Part shown: positions 20,889 through 29,061 of the stretch, one piece after another
How the letters are laid out: each line of letters starts with the position of its first letter
Position numbering within the stretch: position 1 is the stretch's first letter
Assembly: GCF_020697055.1 (NCBI RefSeq)
Contig: NZ_JAJFBP010000001.1
Location: forward strand, 186,001 to 250,000
DNA length: 64,000 nucleotides
Direction of reading: 5' to 3'
Origin: Panacagrimonas sp.
GTDB lineage: Bacteria; Pseudomonadota; Gammaproteobacteria; Nevskiales; Nevskiaceae
The notes under the pieces: generated by a model
Told to the model about the DNA's origin: nothing
What the model saw: only the letters and a program-made list of their open reading frames with translations
Databases searched by the model: none
Translations under genes and position numbers: made by a program

Positions 20889-22180
20889 ACAGCGAGTTGC
20901 ACGTCCAGCGCTTCATCGATTTCATCAACTGGCCGACCAGCCGCAAGGTCGCGGTCTACGGCGCGGCGTGCGGGCTGCTGACCATCGGCACGCCGTGGAT
21001 ATGGCTCGCGCTGGTGCCGGAGACGCGGACGCGAATCGACACGGGCCTGCTGTTCGACCTGGTGGAGGCGTGGGCGCTGTCCTTCGTCCTGATCGTGCTG
21101 GTGACGCTCCCCTCGGCGCTGAAAGGAACCGAAGCGCGCTGGACCGGCTACCTGATGGTGATGATGGTCGCGCCGTTCCTGGTCGCGCTGATCTATCTGT
21201 TCGGGACCATGAGCTCGCCGCTGGTCGCGTTCTATCCCTGCGTCGTGATCATGTGGGCGCTGTATTTCGATGAAGGCCTGGCCTGGCTGGGGCTGGGCTG
21301 CATCATGGTGTCGCTCGGCGTCGCGGGCATTGCCGAGATCAACGGCATCCTGCCGCTGGCGCCGCTGCTGGTCGAACGTACGGTGGACGCGCAGGGCCAG
21401 AGCGTGTGGTTCGCCACGATGATGATGATCACGCTCGTGATGTTCCTGTTCTGCTTCGTGCTGTGCGTGTTCGTGCTGGCGGCGCGGCGGCTCCAGGCCG
21501 CGCAGCTCGACCACACCCACCGGGTGCACGAGCACATCAACAAGCTGATACGCCGCTACATCCCGACCACGCTGCTCGAGCAGCTCAGCAGCCGCAGCCC
21601 GCGACCCGAGGCGCTGCCCGAGCGCCGCAAGCTCACGGTGGTGTCCTCGGACATCCAGGGTTTCACGCATGCCTCGGACGAACTCGATCCGGAGGATCTC
21701 TCCAGCATCCTCGACGAGTACCTCTCCGAGATGATGTGCATCGCCGATCGCTACGCCGGCACCGTGAGCCACGTGGCGGGCGACGGCATGATCATCCTGT
21801 TCGGCGCGCCCAAGGCGACCGATGCGCGCGACCACGCGATGCGGGCGGTGCAGATGGCGCGCGACATGCAGGCGCGCATGGCGGTGCTGCAGGAAGGCTG
21901 GCTGGCGCGGGGCTTCGAGCGCCCGTTCCAGATCCGGATCGGGATCAACACGGGCGTGGTGTACGTCGGCGATTTCGGCTCGGAAGGGCGGCGGCTCTAC
22001 TCGGCGGTCGGCGTGCAGGCCAACCTCGCGGTCCGCATCCAGTCGTTCTGCGAACCCGGGCGGATCCTCGTGTGCGAAGAGACCGCGGCGCTGGTCGCCG
22101 ATAGCGTCCGGACGCGGCCCAAGGTCGAGGTGCCGGTCAAACACCTGTCGCACGCCGTGCCGGCATTCGAGGTTGGCTAG
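20885..22180 (+). CDS. Membrane-bound class III nucleotide cyclase, second paralogue
   Basis: Paralogue of 431 residues, translationally coupled to the first (ATGA at 20885). The shared N-terminal motif is QRFIDFINWPTSRK (8-21) and the membrane motif FGTMSSP...YFDE (106-130), inside about six membrane helices that end near residue 202. The catalytic domain (about 247-425) keeps the metal aspartates Asp256 (SSDIQGFT) and Asp300, and Asn380 and Arg384 of the transition state. The base-selecting residues are His296 in place of Lys and Ser373 in place of Asp or Thr, so the substrate cannot be predicted. Otherwise it looks capable of binding two metals. Confidence 0.85.
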   Translation: MNSELHVQRFIDFINWPTSRKVAVYGAACGLLTIGTPWIWLALVPETRTRIDTGLLFDLVEAWALSFVLIVLVTLPSALKGTEARWTGYLMVMMVAPFLVALIYLFGTMSSPLVAFYPCVVIMWALYFDEGLAWLGLGCIMVSLGVAGIAEINGILPLAPLLVERTVDAQGQSVWFATMMMITLVMFLFCFVLCVFVLAARRLQAAQLDHTHRVHEHINKLIRRYIPTTLLEQLSSRSPRPEALPERRKLTVVSSDIQGFTHASDELDPEDLSSILDEYLSEMMCIADRYAGTVSHVAGDGMIILFGAPKATDARDHAMRAVQMARDMQARMAVLQEGWLARGFERPFQIRIGINTGVVYVGDFGSEGRRLYSAVGVQANLAVRIQSFCEPGRILVCEETAALVADSVRTRPKVEVPVKHLSHAVPAFEVG

Positions 22181-22186
22181 CCGCAA

Positions 22187-22214
22187 ACGAGACGCGGTGC
22201 ACGCTCCGCGTTTG
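22187..22214. terminator. Weak stem-loop after the second cyclase gene
   Basis: ACGCGG and CCGCGT pair around an 8-base loop just after the stop at 22180, and CGTTT ends the run. A short stem with only three T; an attenuator at best. Confidence 0.25.
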
Positions 22215-22239
22215 ACTGCCCCGGACACACCGATAGCAT
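22212..22239 (+). promoter_or_regulatory. Sigma-70-like promoter for the third cyclase gene
   Basis: TTGACT at 22212-22217, 16 bases, TAGCAT at 22234-22239, about 70 bases before the ATG at 22310. It would let the second half of the array (cyclase, hydrolase, cyclase) be expressed separately. Confidence 0.5.
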
Positions 22240-22309
22240 CGACGGGTGCGACGGGGATGAAGATGGCGGACGGGCCCGGCGGGTCATTCGGCAGGACGGA
22301 CCAGGCGCG

Positions 22310-23704
22310 ATGACGCTGCTCGAGCGCTTCATCGAGGTGAACGGCTGGTCCACCAGCCGCAAGACCGTCCTGCTGATGGGCATCACGCTGCCCGCCCATC
22401 TGCTCGGCTGGGCCGTGCTGTATGCCGCCAACGTCGATCCGCGGGTCGTCGACATGGTGATCGTGCATCGCGTCGTCGCGTTCGGTGCCGTGGTGCTGGT
22501 GGTCTGCCTGATGGCGGGCGCATCGATGGCGCTGGCCGGCCGCGAAGGTCGCTGGACCGGCTATCTGGTGGCGTTGTTGTACGGGGCGTACGTCATCATC
22601 GTGATCCAGACAGCGGGCAACTGGAGCACGCCGTTCTTCGCCTGGTACCCGATCGGCGTCATCACGCTGACGCTGTGGTTCGACGAGCGGATCGGCATCT
22701 TCACGTTCCTGCTGGGCCTGTTCTGGCTGGGCCTGATCGGGGCGCTGCAGTGGGGCGGCGTACTGCCATATGCGCCGGCCATCATCGATCGCACGATGGA
22801 CTCGCAGCAGACCGTGTCCTGGGCCGGTGGCGTGCTCGCACCGATCCTGCTGTTCTTCGCGTTCTGCTTTCTGCTGAGCCTGCTGGTGCTGGCGTCGCGC
22901 CGTCTGCAGAACGACCAGCTGCGCGAGGCGCGCGAGAAGGTCGAGCGCAGTGCCCGCGTCATCGGACGCTACGTGCCGTCGCAGGTGGCCGAACGCATCC
23001 TGAGCGGCGAGCACGACGAGGATTTCCGCCCGGTCCGGACGCGGCTCACCGTGTTCTTCTCCGATCTCGAAGGCTTCACGACGATCGCCGAGGAGCTCGA
23101 CCCGGAGAGCCTGGAGAAGATGCTCAACGAGTATTTCTCCGAGATGACGCGGATCGCGGACCAGCAGGGCGGCACCGTCGACGAACTCAGCGGCGATGCC
23201 ATCCTGGTGTTCTTCGGCGCGCCCACGGCCACGACCGACAAGGATCACGCGCTGCGCGCCGCGCGCATGGCGCTCGAGATGCAGCGGGCGGTGGAGGCGC
23301 TCAACCGGCGCTGGTCGCGTTCGGGCATCGATGCGAGCTTTCGCGTGCGCATGGGGATCAACACGGGCGTCGTGACCGTGGGCACGTTCGGCTCGTCGGG
23401 GCGAATGAAGTACGGGGTGCTCGGGCGTCACGTGAATCTCGCCGCGCGACTGCAATCGACCTGCGAGCCCGGGCAGGTGCTGCTGAGCCACGCGACCTGG
23501 CTGCTGATCCGCGACGAGATGGAATGCCGGCCGCGGGGCGAGGCGGTGCTCAAGGGCATCGCGCGGCCCGTCAAGCTGTACGAGCTCGGTGAGCCGCAGC
23601 CCCGGTCCCGGCCCATGGCAGCCGTTTCCCCGCAGCCGCACACTTTGCCGTCCGGCGAACCCGAATCCTCGCCGCCACCACATCCCCCTCCGATCCTCCA
23701 ATGA
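22310..23704 (+). CDS. Membrane-bound class III cyclase with guanylate-cyclase-like residues, third paralogue
   Basis: Paralogue of 464 residues. It has the shared motif ERFIEVNGWSTSRK (5-18), about six membrane helices to residue 196 with NWSTP...WFDE (104-126), a helical linker (GRYVPSQVAERI) and the catalytic domain (about 243-415). The metal residues Asp252 (FSDLEGFT) and Asp296 and transition-state Asn376 and Arg380 are intact. The position that is Lys in adenylate cyclases is Glu292 (DELSGD), and the second selector is Gly369. Glu there is the hallmark of guanylate cyclases, so cGMP is a real possibility. A Pro-rich tail of about 40 residues follows. The stop overlaps the hydrolase start (ATGA). 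Confidence 0.86.
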   Translation: MTLLERFIEVNGWSTSRKTVLLMGITLPAHLLGWAVLYAANVDPRVVDMVIVHRVVAFGAVVLVVCLMAGASMALAGREGRWTGYLVALLYGAYVIIVIQTAGNWSTPFFAWYPIGVITLTLWFDERIGIFTFLLGLFWLGLIGALQWGGVLPYAPAIIDRTMDSQQTVSWAGGVLAPILLFFAFCFLLSLLVLASRRLQNDQLREAREKVERSARVIGRYVPSQVAERILSGEHDEDFRPVRTRLTVFFSDLEGFTTIAEELDPESLEKMLNEYFSEMTRIADQQGGTVDELSGDAILVFFGAPTATTDKDHALRAARMALEMQRAVEALNRRWSRSGIDASFRVRMGINTGVVTVGTFGSSGRMKYGVLGRHVNLAARLQSTCEPGQVLLSHATWLLIRDEMECRPRGEAVLKGIARPVKLYELGEPQPRSRPMAAVSPQPHTLPSGEPESSPPPHPPPILQ

Positions 23705-24528
23705 GCCTTCGCATCCATCATCTGAACTGCGGAACGATGTGTCCTTACGGTCGCCGGCTCATGGCGGGCGAGGGCGGGATCTTCGAGACGTCGGAGATGT
23801 GCTGCCACTGCCTGCTGATCGAGACCGCGCAAGGTCTCGTGCTGGTCGATTCCGGATTGGGCACCGACGACGTGCGCACACCGGCGCGCCTCGGTGGTCC
23901 GTTTCGGGCCGTGGTGCGGCCGCAGCTGCGCATGGAGGAGACCGCGCTGGCGCAGGTGCAGCGTCTCGGATTCAAGCGCGAGGACGTGCGCCACATCGTG
24001 CTGACGCACCTGGACCTGGACCACGCCGGCGGCATCGCCGACTTTCCCGACGCCAAGGTCCACGTGTTCAACGCCGAGATCGAGGCGGCGATGGCACCCT
24101 CGCTGCGCGAGAAGATGCGCTACGTGCAGGCGCAGTGGGCGCACGGCCCGCACTGGGTCGGACATCGCACCGAAGGCGAGCGCTGGTTCGGCTTCGACGC
24201 CGTCCGCGCCATCGCCAATGTCGAACCCGAGGTGCTGCTCGTGCCGCTCACCGGGCACACGCGCGGGCATTGCGGCGTGGCGGTCCGCGATGCCGGTCGC
24301 TGGATGCTCCACTGCGGGGATGCCTACTTCTACCGGGGCGAGGTCGAAACGCCGGCGCGCTGTCCGATCGGTCTGATGGCGTTCCAGAGCATCATGCAGA
24401 TCAACGGACCGCAGCGCCTGCACAACCAGCGCCGATTGCGCGAACTCAATACCGCGCACGGTGGTGAGGTCGCGCTGTTCTGCGCGCACGATCCGCTCGA
24501 GTTGTCGCGCCAGCGCGCCGCGGCCTAG
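23701..24528 (+). CDS. Metallo-beta-lactamase-fold hydrolase
   Basis: MBL-fold protein of 275 residues coupled to the preceding cyclase by a 4-base overlap. The metal motif HLDLDH (103-108) gives His103, Asp105, Asp107 and His108, followed by GGIADFPDAKVHVF; LTGHTRGHCGVAV and LHCGDAYFY supply the remaining ligands. The N-terminus has an unusual Cys-rich stretch (LNCGTMCPYG and MCCHC). The overall form resembles the lactonase-like (AHL lactonase) branch, but activity could be on any ester, lactone or phosphodiester. Its place inside the cyclase array suggests a link to the signalling system; hydrolysis of a cyclic nucleotide or of a ligand is only a guess. Confidence 0.82.
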   Translation: MSLRIHHLNCGTMCPYGRRLMAGEGGIFETSEMCCHCLLIETAQGLVLVDSGLGTDDVRTPARLGGPFRAVVRPQLRMEETALAQVQRLGFKREDVRHIVLTHLDLDHAGGIADFPDAKVHVFNAEIEAAMAPSLREKMRYVQAQWAHGPHWVGHRTEGERWFGFDAVRAIANVEPEVLLVPLTGHTRGHCGVAVRDAGRWMLHCGDAYFYRGEVETPARCPIGLMAFQSIMQINGPQRLHNQRRLRELNTAHGGEVALFCAHDPLELSRQRAAA

Positions 24529-24545
24529 AGACCCGGCGGGTCGCA

Positions 24546-25913
24546 ATGGACGGTTCGCAGCCGCCGGGCTTCAATAGCGGGCCCGCGGAACCGGCGGCGG
24601 AAGCAGGACTTCGCCTGCGGCTGGTCGAGCGCTTCCTGCAGTTCAAGTCGTGGCCGGCGAGCCGCAAGACCGCGCTGCTGACCGGCCCGGTGCTGGGGGC
24701 ACATCTGCTCGGCTCGGCGATCGCGCATCTGGGCTACGACGCCAGCGCCAACATCGACCTGCCGGGTCTGGATCGGTTCCTGGCGCTGTGGAGCGCGGCC
24801 GTCGCCGCATTCTTCGTGATCAGCGGCGCGATGGTGCTGCTCCGGCGCGAAGGGCGCTGGCTGCCCTACGCGTGGGTCGGCGTGTACTCGCTGTTCATCG
24901 CCGCGATGCTCCACCTGTTCGGCACGATGAGCACGCCGCACATGCTCTGGTATCCGGCGGTCATCATGCTGTGGGCGATCTATTTCGACGAGCGCGTCGG
25001 CACGTTCAGCGCGGTCTACCTGTTCGTGCTGATCGTCGCATTGTCGGTGCTGGAGGTGAGCGGGCGTCTGCCGTACGCGCCGCTGCTGATCGATCGCACC
25101 GTGGATGCCCACCGCAACGCCGGCTGGTTCGCCGCGCATGTGCTGGTGGCCGTGGTGCTGCTGAGCCTGAGCTTCGCGCTGCAGTGGCTCGCACTGTCGG
25201 TGCGGGGGGTCCAGGAGCGGCGGCTGCGCGAGGCCAACGCGCTGCTGGACCAGCGCACGAGCCTGATCCGTCGCTACGTTCCGGCGCAGATCGCCGACGA
25301 CATCCTGGCCGGCCGCCAGGTCGGCGACGGCCCGCACGAGCGTCGCCCGCTCAGCGTGTTCTTCTCGGACCTGCAGGGATTCACCGAGATCGCCGAACGC
25401 CTCGACCCGGAGGACCTGTCGCAGGTCATCAACGAGTACTTCACGGAAATGACGGCCATCGCCAAGTGCCATGGCGGAACCGTGGACGAGCTCAGCGGCG
25501 ACGCGATCCTGATCCTGTTCGGTGCGCCGCGGTTCACCAGCGAGCGCGACCAGGCGCTGCGTGCGGCGCGCATGGCGATGCAGATGCAGTCGGCGGTGCG
25601 CACGCTCAATGCACGCTGGTTCGCCGCGGGGATCGACGTGGTGTTCCGGGTGCGCATGGGCATCAACACCGGCATGGTCACGGTCGGCCATTTCGGGTCG
25701 AAGGACCGGATGAAATACACCGCGCTGGGAACGCACGTGAACCTCGCCGCGCGGCTGCAGGCCGGCTGCGTGCCCGGAGAGGTGCTGGTGAGCCACGCCA
25801 CGCGCCACTGGATCCACGACGTGATCGAGTGCCGGCCGATGGGCGAGGTGCAGTTCAAGGGTGTGAGCCGGCCCGTGCGGACCTATCAGCTGGTGGGCGA
25901 GGTGGCCGCCTGA
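24546..25913 (+). CDS. Membrane-bound class III cyclase with guanylate-cyclase-like residue, fourth paralogue
   Basis: Paralogue of 455 residues with an extra 20-residue N-terminus before the shared motif ERFLQFKSWPASRK (28-41). About six membrane helices reach residue 218 and include FGTMSTP...YFDE (125-149). The catalytic domain (about 267-440) has Asp275, Asp319, Asn399 and Arg403 in place. The base-selecting pair is Glu315 and Thr392: Glu as in guanylate cyclases, Thr as in many bacterial class IIIb adenylate cyclases. It is closest to the third paralogue, with which it shares DELSGDAIL. It follows the hydrolase by 17 bases and is probably co-transcribed. Confidence 0.86.
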   Translation: MDGSQPPGFNSGPAEPAAEAGLRLRLVERFLQFKSWPASRKTALLTGPVLGAHLLGSAIAHLGYDASANIDLPGLDRFLALWSAAVAAFFVISGAMVLLRREGRWLPYAWVGVYSLFIAAMLHLFGTMSTPHMLWYPAVIMLWAIYFDERVGTFSAVYLFVLIVALSVLEVSGRLPYAPLLIDRTVDAHRNAGWFAAHVLVAVVLLSLSFALQWLALSVRGVQERRLREANALLDQRTSLIRRYVPAQIADDILAGRQVGDGPHERRPLSVFFSDLQGFTEIAERLDPEDLSQVINEYFTEMTAIAKCHGGTVDELSGDAILILFGAPRFTSERDQALRAARMAMQMQSAVRTLNARWFAAGIDVVFRVRMGINTGMVTVGHFGSKDRMKYTALGTHVNLAARLQAGCVPGEVLVSHATRHWIHDVIECRPMGEVQFKGVSRPVRTYQLVGEVAA

Positions 25914-25928
25914 GGCGGGTGCAGAACC

Positions 25929-26183
25929 ATGCACGAGGTCACCAAGGACGAATTCCGCGAGGCCTATTTTCGGTACGGGCGCTGCCTGGACGGCTGGACG
26001 CAGGACTACTGGATCGAGCATTTCGAGAAGGCACCCGATCGCGGCATGCGCTTCTGCCTGGAACTTCCGCCGCGTCCCGACCACACCCGGATGATGCTCG
26101 TCACCGATCACGGCGCGCGCGAGCATCGCCTGTTCTTCATGACCGAAGACGCGGTGGATAACCTGTTCTTGCGCCCGGAATAG
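25929..26183 (+). CDS. Small conserved-looking protein of unknown function
   Basis: Protein of 84 residues that I do not recognise. It starts at ATG 25929, 15 bases after the last cyclase, probably in the same transcript. It is soluble, aromatic and acidic: YFRYGRCLDGWTQDYWIEHFEK, then RFCLELPPRPDHTRMML and RLFFMTEDAVDNLF. The alternation of charged and aromatic residues and normal codon use argue that it is a real gene. It could be a partner of the cyclases, but nothing in the sequence shows this. Confidence 0.6.
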   Translation: MHEVTKDEFREAYFRYGRCLDGWTQDYWIEHFEKAPDRGMRFCLELPPRPDHTRMMLVTDHGAREHRLFFMTEDAVDNLFLRPE

Positions 26184-26262
26184 CGCTCCGTCGCTCCGGC
26201 GTCGACCGGATCGCCGATAATGCGCGCCCCCGCCGCATCGCCCCGCACGCCCGAGCCGAGTC

Positions 26263-27795
26263 ATGACGACCATCCGCCAGGACGATTTCATCCAGTCCAT
26301 CGCCGACGCCTTCCAGTACATCAGCTACTACCACCCGCTCGATTACATCCAGGCGCTGGGACAGGCCTACGAGATCGAGGAATCGCCGGCGGCGCGCGAC
26401 GCCATCGCGCAGATCCTGACCAACTCGCGGATGAGCGCCGAAGGTCGCCGCCCGATCTGCCAGGACACCGGCATCTGCGTGGTGTTCCTGAAGGTCGGCA
26501 TGAACGTGCGCTGGGATTCGAAGCTCACGGTGCAGGAAATGGTCGACGAGGGCGTGCGCCGCGCGTACCTGAACCCGGACAACCCGCTGCGCGCCTCGGT
26601 GCTCAGCGATCCGGCCGGCGCACGCAAGAACACCAAGGACAACACGCCGGCCGTCATCCACTACGAGATCGTCGCCGGCGACCACGTCGAGGTGACCTGC
26701 GCCGCCAAGGGCGGCGGCTCGGAGAACAAGTCGAAGATGGTGTGCCTGAATCCGTCGGATTCGATCGTCGACTGGGTGCTCAAGACCGTGCCGACGATGG
26801 GCGCCGGCTGGTGCCCTCCGGGCATTCTCGGCATCGGCATCGGCGGCACGCCGGAGAAGGCGACCGTGATGGCCAAGGAAGCGATCATGGCGCCGGTCGA
26901 CATCCACCTGGTCAAGGACAAGAAGGCGCGCGGCGAGACGCTGACCCGGATCGAGGCGTTGCGCCTGGAGCTGCTGGAGAAGGTCAATGCACTGGGCATC
27001 GGCGCGCAGGGTCTGGGCGGGCTCACGACGGTGCTCGACGTGAAGATCATCGACTACCCGACGCACGCCGCGTCCTTGCCCGTGGCGATGATCCCCAACT
27101 GCGCCGCCACCCGGCACGTGCACTTCGAGCTCGACGGCTCGGGCCCGGCCCGGCTCGATCCGCCCAGCCTCGAGGACTGGCCCAAGGTGAAGTGGGAGGC
27201 CGACACCAAGACCTCCACGCGCGTGGACCTGGACACGCTCACGCCCGAGATCGTCGCGAGCTGGAAGCCGGGCCAGACGCTGCTGCTGAACGGAAAAATG
27301 CTCACCGGCCGCGACGCCGCCCACAAGCGCATCCAGGACATGCTCGCCAAGGGCGAGAAGCTGCCGGTCGACTTCACCAACCGCGTCATCTACTACGTCG
27401 GCCCGGTCGACCCGGTGCGCGACGAGGCGGTGGGTCCGGCGGGGCCGACGACGGCCACGCGCATGGACAAGTTCACCGAGATGATGCTGGCGCAGACCGG
27501 CCTGATCGCGATGATCGGCAAGTCGGAGCGCGGTCCTTCGGGCATCGCCGCGATCAGGAAGCACAAGCGCGCCTACCTGATGGCGGTCGGCGGCGCGGCC
27601 TACCTGGTCAGCAAGGCGATCAAGGCCGCCAAGGTCGTGGCGTTCGGCGACCTGGGCATGGAGGCGATCTACGAGTTCGACGTGACCGACATGCCGGTCA
27701 CGGTTGCCGTCGATGCGCTCGGAGAGTCCGTTCATGAGACCGGGCCGAAGAAGTGGCAGGCTCGCATCGGCAAGATCCCGGTGGTCACAGCCTGA
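26263..27795 (+). CDS. Fumarate hydratase class I (iron-sulfur)
   Basis: Oxygen-sensitive [4Fe-4S] fumarase of 510 residues, the single-chain form with fused alpha and beta domains. The N-terminal domain contains PICQDTGICVVFLKVG, GGGSENKSKMVCLNP, AGWCPPGILGIGIGG and IPNCAATRHVHFELDG, which carry the cluster cysteines. The C-terminal domain has PVDFTNRVIYYVGPVDP, GPTTATRMDKFTE and the MIGKSERG loop. It duplicates the reaction of fumC (16439-17863). Having both usually lets a cell swap enzymes with iron and oxygen supply. It starts at ATG 26263, about 80 bases after the preceding small gene. Confidence 0.92.
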   Translation: MTTIRQDDFIQSIADAFQYISYYHPLDYIQALGQAYEIEESPAARDAIAQILTNSRMSAEGRRPICQDTGICVVFLKVGMNVRWDSKLTVQEMVDEGVRRAYLNPDNPLRASVLSDPAGARKNTKDNTPAVIHYEIVAGDHVEVTCAAKGGGSENKSKMVCLNPSDSIVDWVLKTVPTMGAGWCPPGILGIGIGGTPEKATVMAKEAIMAPVDIHLVKDKKARGETLTRIEALRLELLEKVNALGIGAQGLGGLTTVLDVKIIDYPTHAASLPVAMIPNCAATRHVHFELDGSGPARLDPPSLEDWPKVKWEADTKTSTRVDLDTLTPEIVASWKPGQTLLLNGKMLTGRDAAHKRIQDMLAKGEKLPVDFTNRVIYYVGPVDPVRDEAVGPAGPTTATRMDKFTEMMLAQTGLIAMIGKSERGPSGIAAIRKHKRAYLMAVGGAAYLVSKAIKAAKVVAFGDLGMEAIYEFDVTDMPVTVAVDALGESVHETGPKKWQARIGKIPVVTA

Positions 27796-27803
27796 GGATC
27801 ACC

Positions 27804-28124
27804 ATGAACATCCAACGCTCGATGCGCTTCGTCCTGCTGTCGTCGATCGCGGCGCTGCCGCTGGGCGGCGCGATCGCGGCGCCGCAGATCACGCCGCTGG
27901 GCGAAGCCGACAAGCACGGCTACATCGTCTACTCGGTCAAATGCGACGACGGCCGCAAGAAGATCCTGCAGTGCGTGCGCGACGATCGGCACTGCGGCTA
28001 TGCGGGTGACCAGGCGCTGTCCGACGTGGTGACCGAGACCTGCTCCGCCACTCCGGCACAAGCGTCCGAGCCGCCGTCGTCGGACGATACGCTGCCGTTC
28101 CAGACCGCCCCGGCGCAGCCCTGA
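27804..28124 (+). CDS. Small secreted cysteine-containing protein
   Basis: Protein of 106 residues, not recognised. The start ATG 27804 has a GAGG a few bases upstream. A signal peptide (about 1-25, ending IAA) is followed by a short domain with four cysteines (VKCDDGRKKILQC, DRHCGY and ETC), spaced to allow two disulfides, and a Ser/Pro-rich tail. It is expected in the periplasm, where DsbA/DsbB (dsbB at 30418) could oxidise it. It lies 8 bases after the fumarase stop and is probably in its transcript. Confidence 0.7.
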   Translation: MNIQRSMRFVLLSSIAALPLGGAIAAPQITPLGEADKHGYIVYSVKCDDGRKKILQCVRDDRHCGYAGDQALSDVVTETCSATPAQASEPPSSDDTLPFQTAPAQP

Positions 28125-28189
28125 AGCCGGCGCGTCGCTCGAGCGCGCATCCTTCCGAATTTTCACCTCACGATGACCGGAGCCTGGAC

Positions 28190-29002
28190 ATGAGCGCGTT
28201 TCGCGACCTCGAGCACAGCGGCTGGAACAACGCGGCGGACGAATACGACGGTGCCTTCGCGCGCCTGACGACGCAGTCCATCGGCTCGCTGCTGCAGGCC
28301 GTCGGCGCCGGTCCCGGCGTACGCCTGCTCGACGTCGCCTGCGGACCCGGCTACGTGGCGGCCGAGGCGGCCAGGCGCGGTGCCACCGTGACGGGACTCG
28401 ATTTCTCGGCCTCGATGCTCAAGATCGCGCGGGCCCGCCATGCCGGCATCACGTTCGTCGAAGGCGACGCGCAGTCGCTGGGATTTCCGGACGCCTCGTT
28501 CGACGCGGTGACGATGAATTTCGGCGCGCTCCACCTGGACGATCCGGATCGCGCGATCCGCGAGGCGGGCAGGGTGCTCGCGCCGGGCGGACGGTTCGGC
28601 TTCACCGTCTGGGCGCCGCCGGAGCAGACCGCGGCGTTTCGCATCGTGCTCGGCGCGGTCGCCAAGTGCGGCCGCGCCGACGTGCCGCTGCCGCCGGGTC
28701 CGCCGTTCTTCCAGTTCAGCGATCCGGCGCGCGCCCGCCAGGCGCTCGAGCAGGGCGGTCTGACCGACGTACGGACGCAGATCATCGAACAGTCCTGGCG
28801 CTTCGGCGCGGCCCACGAGCTGTTCGACTGCATGATGAGCGGCACCGTGCGCACCGCGGCGCTGCTCAAGGCGCAGACCGATACCGAGCGAAAGGCGATT
28901 TCCGCGGCGATCGAGCAGGAGATCGCGGCATTCGCGGTGGCCGGCGGCGGCTATGCGCTGCCGATGCCCTCGGTGCTGTCGAGCGCGCGCAAGCCCGGAT
29001 AG
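28190..29002 (+). CDS. Class I SAM-dependent methyltransferase (UbiE/Methyltransf_11 type)
   Basis: Methyltransferase of 270 residues. SAM motif I is VRLLDVACGPGYVAAEAARRG (about 44-64), followed by GLDFSASMLKIAR (acidic Asp at the end of strand 2), VEGDAQSLGFPDASFDAVTMNFG and VLAPGGRFGFTVW, all as in the UbiE-like Methyltransf_11 family. The N-terminal EHSGWNNAADEYDGAF is a typical cap. The substrate is unknown, and no biosynthetic cluster surrounds it. It converges on dctA with 59 bases between the stops. Confidence 0.85.
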   Translation: MSAFRDLEHSGWNNAADEYDGAFARLTTQSIGSLLQAVGAGPGVRLLDVACGPGYVAAEAARRGATVTGLDFSASMLKIARARHAGITFVEGDAQSLGFPDASFDAVTMNFGALHLDDPDRAIREAGRVLAPGGRFGFTVWAPPEQTAAFRIVLGAVAKCGRADVPLPPGPPFFQFSDPARARQALEQGGLTDVRTQIIEQSWRFGAAHELFDCMMSGTVRTAALLKAQTDTERKAISAAIEQEIAAFAVAGGGYALPMPSVLSSARKPG

Positions 29003-29061
29003 GTCAGGTCACGGTGGAGCGGCGCTTCGAACGCTGCGGCGCCGGTCACTTCGAAAACCGA

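Noticed and set aside
29003-29061. Repeated TTCGAA and GC-rich stretches between the methyltransferase and dctA, considered as a bidirectional terminator.
   Set aside because: The repeats do not form a continuous stem and no T run is present.
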